DNA of 10,585 bases from Bacteroidales bacterium (GTDB lineage: Bacteria > Bacteroidota > Bacteroidia > Bacteroidales > UBA932): NCBI GenBank assembly GCA_016285215.1, contig JAEEQI010000082.1:1-10585 (forward strand). The letters are read 5' to 3'. Of this stretch, positions 1 to 5,810 are shown piece by piece. A program made the translations under genes and the position numbers. Within the stretch, counting starts at the first letter, position 1; the number at the start of each line of letters is the position of its first letter. The notes below the pieces were generated by a model. It was given only the letters and a program-made list of their open reading frames with translations. It ran no database searches and had not been told where the DNA came from.

Positions 1-144
1 CAGGACCTTCTTAAGGGTGGGCATAGCGCGAACGATGCGGGTGTCGTCGGTGATTTCGAAGTTCTCGTTGAGCGGAACGTTGAAGTCTACACGAACGATG
101 GCCTTCTTGCCTTTGAAATCGTACTTGTCGATGAACTGTTGCAT
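1..144 (-). CDS. pgk: Phosphoglycerate kinase, N-terminal 48 codons (partial)
   Basis: The reverse complement starts with ATG at 144-142 and reads [20 protein letters not shown], continuing with [16 protein letters not shown]. This is the N-terminal beta-strand and substrate-binding segment of phosphoglycerate kinase: the conserved (V/L)RVDFNVP motif is at residues 17-24, and D20, N22 and the downstream Arg belong to the 3-phosphoglycerate basic-patch region. The enzyme is cytosolic and transfers the acyl phosphate of 1,3-bisphosphoglycerate to ADP in glycolysis. The gene runs off the left edge, so about 350 residues, including the nucleotide-binding C-terminal domain, lie outside. It diverges from the methyltransferase gene across 87 bp. 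The start fits well because the motif begins at the usual distance from it. Confidence 0.95.
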   Translation of the reverse strand, partial: MQQFIDKYDFKGKKAIVRVDFNVPLNENFEITDDTRIVRAMPTLKKVL

Positions 145-177
145 ATCTATATCAGGTTTTAATATATTGTCAGCCCA

Positions 178-185
178 CAAAGTTA
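178..185 (-). promoter_or_regulatory. Putative -7 box of the pgk promoter
   Basis: On the minus strand this reads TAACTTTG, a full match to the Bacteroidota -7 consensus TAnnTTTG. It lies about 33 bp upstream of the pgk start, which would give a leader of roughly 25-30 nt. I could not find a convincing TTG/TTTG -33 element 19-21 bp upstream, so the promoter call rests on the -7 box and its position. It sits back-to-back with the plus-strand box at 199-206. Confidence 0.45.
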
Positions 186-198
186 ACAATTATTTCCG

Positions 199-206
199 TA
201 TCTTTG
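199..206 (+). promoter_or_regulatory. Putative -7 box of the methyltransferase promoter
   Basis: TATCTTTG matches the Bacteroidota -7 consensus TAnnTTTG exactly and lies 25 bp upstream of the ATG at 232, implying a leader of about 20 nt. No good -33 TTTG is visible at the expected 19-21 bp distance. The stretch where it would lie is the -7 region of the opposing pgk promoter, so polymerase binding at the two sites may be mutually exclusive. Confidence 0.5.
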
Positions 207-231
207 TGCGACAGAGACAAACAACAAGACT

Positions 232-1179
232 ATGGCCATCGAATTCCCTGCCGCTTATTGGAAAGATTATGAGCTCCTGGACTCCGGAAACGGAGAAAAA
301 CTGGAGCGTTTTGGCAAGTACGTGCTGCGTCGTCCGGAGCCCAAGGCTTTGTGGACGCCGTCTATGCCGGAGGCCGAATGGAAGCGCCTTCTGCACGTGA
401 CCTTCCAGCCCGGAGCGGGCTTTGGCAAGGCCGGGAAGGAGGATAGCGGCACCTGGAACAAGGCCAAGAAGATGGAGGACCAGTGGAGCATCGTGTACAA
501 CGGTGCGCCCGATGCCGAGACCCACGCGGCCAGCGACCTCCACCTGAACCTGCGCCTGGGCCTCACCAGTTTCAAGCACGTGGGCGTGTTCCCGGAGCAG
601 GCTCCCAACTGGGAATTCATTTATAAAGAGACAAGCCGGTTAAGCCGCATCCACCAGGCCAACGGACTGCCGGCACCCAAGGTGCTCAACCTGTTTGCCT
701 ATACGGGCGCGGCCTCCCTGGCCGCCAAGTGCGCCGGGGCCGATGTAACCCACCTGGATTCGGTCCGTCAGGTAGTCACCTGGGCCCGCGAAAATATGGA
801 GCGCAGCGGCCTGGACGGCATTCGCTGGGTGGTGGAAGACGCCCTCAAGTTTGCCAGGCGCGAAGCCAAGCGAGGCAACAAATACGACGGCATCATCCTG
901 GACCCTCCGGCCTATGGCCACGGACCGGACGGTGAGAAGTGGAAGCTGGACGAGCTCCTCTTCGGCCTGCTTCAGAATGTGGCGGAGATTCTCTCTCCCC
1001 GCGATGCCTTTATGGTGCTCAACCTCTACTCCAACGGCTATAGCGCCGCCCTGGGAGAAACCGTGGTCAAAGAGGCCTTCAAGGGCAATTTCAAGGAGAT
1101 GAATTCCGGAGAGCTGGCCTTCAACGATTCCTTCGGGAAGGTCCTTCCCCTCAGCATTTACGTAAGACTTAAGCGATAG
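232..1179 (+). CDS. Class I SAM-dependent RNA methyltransferase, RlmI-like (COG1092 type)
   Basis: The 315-residue protein has an N-terminal region of about 145 residues and a C-terminal Rossmann-fold methyltransferase domain. SAM-binding motif I is VLNLFAYTGA at 151-160, the acidic residue at the end of beta-2 is D176 (THLD), and motif IV is DPPAYG at 224-229. This resembles the Methyltrans_SAM family that includes 23S rRNA C1962 methyltransferase RlmI. However, the only cysteine is C167, just after motif I. There is none at motif IV or in LYSNGYS (265-271), where RlmI-type m5C enzymes carry a catalytic cysteine, and I do not recognise a PUA domain in the N-terminus. A methyltransferase call is secure; the substrate and target atom are not. 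The start at 232 fits the close upstream -7 box, and the next gene begins 2 bp after the TAG stop, so the two are probably cotranscribed. Confidence 0.85.
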   Translation: MAIEFPAAYWKDYELLDSGNGEKLERFGKYVLRRPEPKALWTPSMPEAEWKRLLHVTFQPGAGFGKAGKEDSGTWNKAKKMEDQWSIVYNGAPDAETHAASDLHLNLRLGLTSFKHVGVFPEQAPNWEFIYKETSRLSRIHQANGLPAPKVLNLFAYTGAASLAAKCAGADVTHLDSVRQVVTWARENMERSGLDGIRWVVEDALKFARREAKRGNKYDGIILDPPAYGHGPDGEKWKLDELLFGLLQNVAEILSPRDAFMVLNLYSNGYSAALGETVVKEAFKGNFKEMNSGELAFNDSFGKVLPLSIYVRLKR

Positions 1180-1181
1180 CT

Positions 1182-2312
1182 ATGAAAAAGTTGCTGCTGG
1201 TTGCTTCCCTGCTGCTTTGCGGGGCATCGGCCTTTTGTCAGGGCCTGCAATGGGGCCCGTGGGTTACGGAAACCCGGGAGAATTCCCTCAGTATCCTGTG
1301 GGTGAGCGAGAAACCCGGTATGGCCTGGGTAGAGCTGGAAGACGGCACCCGCGTTTGGGAATCGTTTGCCGGCCGCCGCATTTTTGGCCGTCTGCACAAG
1401 ATTCATCTGAAGGATCTGCAGCCCGGTGCCACCGTGAAGTACCGCGTGGGCGGAGAGAACCTCAAGGACGATTCCAACCCCCGCAAGCCCAAGTTCGAAA
1501 CCAGCTATGCCCACCCGTGGGAAAGCGTGAAAACCTTTAATGCCGAGGCTCCCACCTGCCGTTTCTCCGTCCTCAACGACATCCATCTCCAGGTGGATAA
1601 GTACAGCGCCCTGGCTTCCAAGATAGATCCTTCGGCCACGGATTTCATCTTCCTCAACGGAGACATTGCCACCACCGGCAACTACCAGCTGGATACGCTG
1701 GTGCGCTACGAGCTGGCCCCGCTGGGTGAGCTTTCGGCCCGCGTACCGGTGCTCTTTGGACGCGGCAACCACGAAGGACGCGGCAACAACGTGCAGCTGG
1801 TGGCCGATATCTTCCCCAACTCAGACCCTGCACCTTTCTATTATACTTTCCGCCAGGGTCCTGTGGCCTTTGTGGTGTTTGACGGAGGCGAAACGGGCCA
1901 CGACCGCTCCATCCTTTTCAGCGGTTCGGCCGTGTATGAAGAATACCTGAAAGAGCAGCTGGAATGGGCCAAGAAAGCCCTTCTGGACCCCTCTTTCTTC
2001 TATGCTCCCGTCAAGATCTGCGTGGTGCACGTGCCCATGATTGACCACGAGGACAAGACGGACTTCCTGCTGCAGCGCTGGCTCAACGTGAACTTTATGG
2101 AACTCCTCAACCAGGTGGGTCTGGACCTGATGATTGGCGCCGACCTCCACGAGTTTATGTACTGCGAGCCCGGCACCATGGGGAACTCCTTCCCCATCAT
2201 GGTCAACGACGACGTCCGCCGCCTGGACGTCTTCTCCGACGGCCAAAAAATTACCCTCCGCATGTTCAATGCAGAGGGCAAATTGGAGTTCAATAAGGAG
2301 CTGGTCCTTTAA
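1182..2312 (+). CDS. Exported metallophosphoesterase, purple-acid-phosphatase-like architecture
   Basis: The 376-residue protein has a Sec signal peptide (KK followed by LLLVASLLLCGASAFC, cleavage near residue 19). A beta-rich, fibronectin-like N-terminal part (about 22-120) follows, then a calcineurin-like metallophosphoesterase domain (about 126-365). Metal-ligand motifs are visible in order: D133-x-H135 (NDIH), GD at 160-161, GNHE at 195-198, and H283 (VVHVP). The last motif, normally GHxH, reads ADLH at 320-323, so one histidine ligand is replaced by D321. It probably hydrolyses phosphoester bonds in the periplasm or at the surface; the substrate is unknown. C13 lies inside the hydrophobic segment, but the local LLLC sequence is a poor lipobox because C should be preceded by a small residue. 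The gene follows the methyltransferase by 2 bp, and its TAA directly abuts the convergent lgt stop. Confidence 0.85.
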   Translation: MKKLLLVASLLLCGASAFCQGLQWGPWVTETRENSLSILWVSEKPGMAWVELEDGTRVWESFAGRRIFGRLHKIHLKDLQPGATVKYRVGGENLKDDSNPRKPKFETSYAHPWESVKTFNAEAPTCRFSVLNDIHLQVDKYSALASKIDPSATDFIFLNGDIATTGNYQLDTLVRYELAPLGELSARVPVLFGRGNHEGRGNNVQLVADIFPNSDPAPFYYTFRQGPVAFVVFDGGETGHDRSILFSGSAVYEEYLKEQLEWAKKALLDPSFFYAPVKICVVHVPMIDHEDKTDFLLQRWLNVNFMELLNQVGLDLMIGADLHEFMYCEPGTMGNSFPIMVNDDVRRLDVFSDGQKITLRMFNAEGKLEFNKELVL

Positions 2313-3194
2313 TTACTTCAACGGTCTTGCGAAGTGGGTCTCGGGCTTGGCCTTGGGACCGGCTTCTGGGTGCACGGCACGGGCCGGAATCTTCTTGGTG
2401 TAGGCGTACACCAGGAAACCTATGCCCAGCAGGACAAAGGGAATACTCAGGATCTGGCCCATGTTGAGGAACATGTTGGCCTCAAAGTCCACTTGGTCGT
2501 TCTTGATGAATTCAATGAGGAAGCGGGAGCCGAAGCACACGATGAGGAAGATGCCCACAAACGTGCCGCGGTACACTTTGTCCAGCTTTTTCCAGTAGAG
2601 CCACATAAGGAAGCAGCCCAGCAGGAGATAAGTTCCGGCTTCGTAGAGCTGGGTGGGATGACAGGGAACGGTTTCTCCGTTGCGCTCGAAGACGAAGCCC
2701 CAGGGCAGGGAGGTGGGACCGCCGTAAATCTCAGAATTGAACAGGTTTCCCAGGCGGATGAAGCAGGCGGCGAAGGACACCGGAATTACCAGGTGGTCCA
2801 GGACCCAGGCAAAGTCAAAGTCGTTCTTTTTGCCGTACTTTTTGGCATACCACCAGATACCCAGCAGCAGCGCTATGGTGCCGCCGTGGCTGGCCAGACC
2901 GCCTTTCCAGGGCATAAAGATTTCCAAGAAACCGGACCAGCTGCCAAAGTAGTAATCCGGCTGGTAAAAGATGCAGTGACCCAGACGGGCACCCACGATT
3001 GTGCAGATCAGGAGCATATACAGCATAGGGTCCAGCAGGTCCGTGGAGATCTTTTCCCTCACAAAGAAGCTTTTCATAATGTACCAGCCCAGGATGAAGC
3101 CGCCCACAAACAGCAGCGAGTACCATCTGAGCTCGAAGGACCCCAAGTGCATAATAACGGGGTCAATATTCCAATGTACGGCCAATAAATTCAT
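2313..3194 (-). CDS. lgt: Phosphatidylglycerol--prolipoprotein diacylglyceryl transferase
   Basis: The 293-residue integral inner-membrane protein catalyses the first step of lipoprotein maturation, transferring diacylglycerol from phosphatidylglycerol to the lipobox cysteine. About seven hydrophobic segments are visible. Signature residues are present: H103 in the SHGG motif (same number as in the E. coli enzyme), R147 and N150 in IRLGN, N153 and E155 in NSEIYG of the Lgt signature, HPTQLYEA at 179-186, and R224/E228 in GSRFLIEF. Length is normal for the family, with a short hydrophilic basic tail after residue 267. The ATG at 3194 is suitable because MNLLAVHWNIDP leads straight into the first conserved segment. 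It is convergent with the phosphoesterase with no spacer and divergent from the efflux operon, which encodes a lipoprotein adaptor, a likely Lgt substrate. Confidence 0.95.
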   Translation of the reverse strand: MNLLAVHWNIDPVIMHLGSFELRWYSLLFVGGFILGWYIMKSFFVREKISTDLLDPMLYMLLICTIVGARLGHCIFYQPDYYFGSWSGFLEIFMPWKGGLASHGGTIALLLGIWWYAKKYGKKNDFDFAWVLDHLVIPVSFAACFIRLGNLFNSEIYGGPTSLPWGFVFERNGETVPCHPTQLYEAGTYLLLGCFLMWLYWKKLDKVYRGTFVGIFLIVCFGSRFLIEFIKNDQVDFEANMFLNMGQILSIPFVLLGIGFLVYAYTKKIPARAVHPEAGPKAKPETHFARPLK

Positions 3195-3202
3195 AGCGGT
3201 AG

Positions 3203-3210
3203 CAAATGTA
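3203..3210 (-). promoter_or_regulatory. Putative -7 box of the lgt promoter
   Basis: The minus strand reads TACATTTG, a full TAnnTTTG match, only 8 bp upstream of the lgt ATG at 3194. This implies a nearly leaderless or very short-leader transcript. The -33 position about 20 bp further upstream reads TTAG, a weak match to TTG/TTTG. It could instead be chance in this AT-rich spacer. Confidence 0.4.
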
Positions 3211-3248
3211 CAAATTTTTTGTCATACGTGCTAACCTGGCAGTCTTTC

Positions 3249-3279
3249 TTGCGCGGGCGCGAATTTTGTAGTAAATTTG
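3249..3279 (+). promoter_or_regulatory. Bacteroidota-type promoter of the efflux operon
   Basis: TTG at 3249-3251 is followed after 20 bp by TAAATTTG at 3272-3279. This matches both elements of the Bacteroidota primary-sigma promoter (TTTG/TTG, 19-21 bp, TAnnTTTG). The start codon at 3300 lies 20 bp downstream of the -7 box, giving a leader of about 14 nt. This is the best two-part promoter in the window and probably drives the whole four-gene operon. The spacer contains a GC-rich CGCGGGCGCG stretch between the two elements. Confidence 0.6.
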
Positions 3280-3299
3280 CGGCTTATTAAGTTAGTTAT

Positions 3300-4787
3300 A
3301 TGAGTGTTAGAAGAATCGTAATTGTGCTGGCGCTGCTGATTCCCTGCGCCGCTTGGGCACAATTTCAAGGAAGTGAGCGTCCTGAAAATGACAGTACCCT
3401 GGTTTTGAGCCTGGAGGACGCTATCAAGATTGCCCTTTCGGAGAATACTTCCGTCAAAGTGGCAGACATGGAAATCCAACGTCTGAAGTATGCCCACAAG
3501 GGCACCTATGCCGCCCTGTTCCCGCAGGTGAACGGTACCGGATCGTATCAGCGCACCATCAAGAAGCAGGTGATGTATATGGGTGGCGGCGACAGCGGCT
3601 CCGGTGGCGGCTCCAGTATGTTTGACGGGATCCTCAAGCCCATTGAGTGGTATCTGAACCAGCTCATAGCCCAGGCTCCCGGTCCCATCGAGCCCTATGT
3701 ACCCGAACCTACTCCGGAAGATGACAACTCCGGCGGCATTGCCGTGGGTCGTCTCAATACCTGGAGTGCCGGTATCAATGCCTCTATGCCTTTGGTCAAC
3801 GCCCAGTTGTGGAAGAGCATCTCCCTGTCGGCCGACCAAGTGGAACTGGCCGTGGAGAAGGCCCGCGAGAGCCGTCTGGGTACCGTGACCTCCGTCAAGC
3901 AGGCCTATTACGCCGTGCTGCTGGCCAAAGAGGCCTTTGAGGTGTACAAGGTGGTTTACGAGAACGCCGTAGAGAACTTCCGCCAGACGGAAATGAAATA
4001 CAACGTCCAGAAGGCCTCCGAACTGGACCTTACCCGTGCCAAGAGCAACGTGGCCGCCGCTGTTCCCAACGTGTACAACGCAGAGAGCAGCATCCTGCTG
4101 GCCCTGTGGCAGCTCAAGGCCGTGATGGGTCTGGACCTGGAACGCGAGATTGACGTGAAGGGCTCCCTGGAAGACTACGCAGAGACTATGTTCCGTGACG
4201 TGAACGAAGGCGAGAACGCCAGCCTGGAGCGCAACACCACCCTCCGTCAGCTGGATATGCAGGCCGAACAGTTGGCCAAGACCGTGAGGATGCAGCAGTT
4301 CGCTTACATTCCCAGTCTCAACCTCAGCTTCGCCTACAGCTTCAACGCTATGACGGACAACTTCAAGTTCAGCGAGTACCGCTGGACGCCCTACTCCTAT
4401 GTGGGCCTGAGCCTGAGCATTCCCATCTTCTCCGGCGGTCAGCGCTACTACGCCATCAAGCAGACCCGTATGCAGGCCTCTGAGCTGGAACTTCAGCGCC
4501 AGAACACCGAGCGTCAGCTGCGCATCGGCATCCGCCAGAGCCTCCAGACCATGGATACGGCCATGAAGACCTACGACGCTGCCAAGGACGCCGTAGGAAC
4601 GGCCGAAAAGGCTTACGGTATTGCCGCCAAGAGCTACCAGCTGGGCAAGAGCACGCTCACCGATCTGAGCAACACCGAGCTCACCCTCACCCAGACCAAG
4701 CTGCAGGCAGCCCAGGCCGTGTATAATTTTGTAGTGGCCAAGGCCGGCCTGGAACAGACCCTGGGCTACGATTTCACCCAAGAATAA
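3300..4787 (+). CDS. TolC-family outer-membrane efflux protein
   Basis: The 495-residue protein begins with a signal peptide (residues 1-20, cleavage after AWA) and shows the two-repeat architecture of outer-membrane efflux proteins. The first half starts with LEDAIKIALSENTSV (38-52), the usual opening of the family. Each half has long amphipathic helices flanking a beta-hairpin: about 73-165 in the first half and 335-380 in the second, which ends in IPIFSGG. The Y-G-x-A-x-SYQLGKST-TDL segment (439-455) and the terminal VYNFVVAKAGLEQTLG are also typical. It would trimerise into the outer-membrane channel and periplasmic tunnel of the pump. The first hairpin carries an unusually long Gly/Ser- and Pro/acid-rich loop (about 92-148) that should face outside the cell. 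It is the first gene of the operon, with 15 A-rich bp before the adaptor gene. Confidence 0.93.
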   Translation: MSVRRIVIVLALLIPCAAWAQFQGSERPENDSTLVLSLEDAIKIALSENTSVKVADMEIQRLKYAHKGTYAALFPQVNGTGSYQRTIKKQVMYMGGGDSGSGGGSSMFDGILKPIEWYLNQLIAQAPGPIEPYVPEPTPEDDNSGGIAVGRLNTWSAGINASMPLVNAQLWKSISLSADQVELAVEKARESRLGTVTSVKQAYYAVLLAKEAFEVYKVVYENAVENFRQTEMKYNVQKASELDLTRAKSNVAAAVPNVYNAESSILLALWQLKAVMGLDLEREIDVKGSLEDYAETMFRDVNEGENASLERNTTLRQLDMQAEQLAKTVRMQQFAYIPSLNLSFAYSFNAMTDNFKFSEYRWTPYSYVGLSLSIPIFSGGQRYYAIKQTRMQASELELQRQNTERQLRIGIRQSLQTMDTAMKTYDAAKDAVGTAEKAYGIAAKSYQLGKSTLTDLSNTELTLTQTKLQAAQAVYNFVVAKAGLEQTLGYDFTQE

Positions 4788-4802
4788 AAAAGAGAAACAT
4801 AT

Positions 4803-5810
4803 ATGAAAAAGAGTATCCTTTTAGTGGCCGCCCTTGCCGCAGTAGCTTGCGCCAACCAGGGAGCCAACCAGCCGGCCGCACCGGCCGAAACCACTCCCAA
4901 CGTGGCTGTGGCCAAAGCCGTGAGCCGTGACGTAGCACAGGACAACACCTATGCCTCCACCATCCAGGCTTATGCCGTTAACAACATTGCCCCGCAGACC
5001 GCCGGCCGCATCCGCAAAATCAACGTGGAAGTGGGTGACTATGTGACCAAGGGTCAGATCCTGGCCGAAATGGACCGCCTCCAGCTGGACCAGACCGAAC
5101 TCCAGGTCCAGAACGATGATATCGAGTACGAGCGCCTCAAGGGCCTCTACAAGGAAGGCGGCGTGTCCCAGAGCGATTTTGAGACGGCCGAACTGGGTTA
5201 CAAGCTGCGCAAGACCAACCTCGCCAACCTTCGCGAGAACACCATCCTCCGCAGCCCCATCAACGGCTTTGTTTCGGCCCGTAATTTTGACGCCGGAGAC
5301 CTCTTCTCTATGAGCTCCCCCATCTTTACCGTGCAGCAGGTTACCCCTGTGAAGCTGCTGGTGGGCATCTCCGAGAGCGAGTACACCAAGGTCAAGAAGG
5401 GTCAGGCCGTGACCCTGACCGTGGACGCCATTCCCGGCCAGACCTTCAACGGCAAGATTGAGCGCATCTATCCCACCATTGATCCCGCCACGCACACCTT
5501 CAAGGTGGAGGTGAACGTGCCCAATACGGACCGGGTGCTCCGCCCCGGCATGTACGCCCGCGTCAACGTCAACTTCGGCTTCCGCCACAGCGTGATTGTC
5601 CCGGACCAGGCCCTGGTCAAGCAGGAAGGCACGGGAACCCGCTTCATCTTTGTCCTGAAAGACGATAATACCGTAAGCTACCTGCCCGTGACCATCGGTC
5701 GCCATATGGGTCAGGAATATGAAATTCTCTCCGGCCTGGAAGAAGGGGCCCGCGTAGTTGTCAAAGGCCAGGCCCTTTTGAGGGACGGCGTTAAGGTGAA
5801 TGTACTATGA
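4803..5810 (+). CDS. RND efflux periplasmic adaptor (membrane fusion) lipoprotein
   Basis: The 335-residue protein has a lipoprotein-type signal peptide with C16 preceded by AVA (a relaxed lipobox), so it is probably anchored to the inner membrane by lipid added by Lgt. Domain order is typical of HlyD/AcrA-type adaptors. A lipoyl-like half-motif lies at about 65-92 (GRIRKINVEVGDYVTKGQIL), followed by a short alpha-hairpin at about 93-143. The returning lipoyl half is SPINGFVSARNFDAGDL at 151-167. A beta-barrel domain covers about 180-255 and ends in RPGMYARV (247-254). A membrane-proximal domain follows to the C-terminus (EGARVVVKGQALLRDGVKV). The hairpin is short, consistent with this adaptor subgroup. 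It bridges the TolC-like channel and the permease. The TGA stop overlaps the permease ATG by 4 bp, indicating translational coupling. Confidence 0.93.
   Translation: MKKSILLVAALAAVACANQGANQPAAPAETTPNVAVAKAVSRDVAQDNTYASTIQAYAVNNIAPQTAGRIRKINVEVGDYVTKGQILAEMDRLQLDQTELQVQNDDIEYERLKGLYKEGGVSQSDFETAELGYKLRKTNLANLRENTILRSPINGFVSARNFDAGDLFSMSSPIFTVQQVTPVKLLVGISESEYTKVKKGQAVTLTVDAIPGQTFNGKIERIYPTIDPATHTFKVEVNVPNTDRVLRPGMYARVNVNFGFRHSVIVPDQALVKQEGTGTRFIFVLKDDNTVSYLPVTIGRHMGQEYEILSGLEEGARVVVKGQALLRDGVKVNVL

Noticed and set aside
2334..3188. A 284-codon plus-strand open frame covering nearly all of lgt
   Set aside because: Lgt on the minus strand carries all family motifs. The opposite frame has no membrane segments or known motifs.
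3231..4781. A 516-codon open frame on the minus strand opposite the TolC-like gene
   Set aside because: Its translation is rich in Gly, His, Leu and Val, with no recognisable domain. It is the complement of GC-rich codons of a well-supported gene.
4821..5705. A 294-codon minus-strand open frame opposite the adaptor gene
   Set aside because: Antisense to a complete adaptor with clear domains; Gly/Val/His-rich with no family resemblance.
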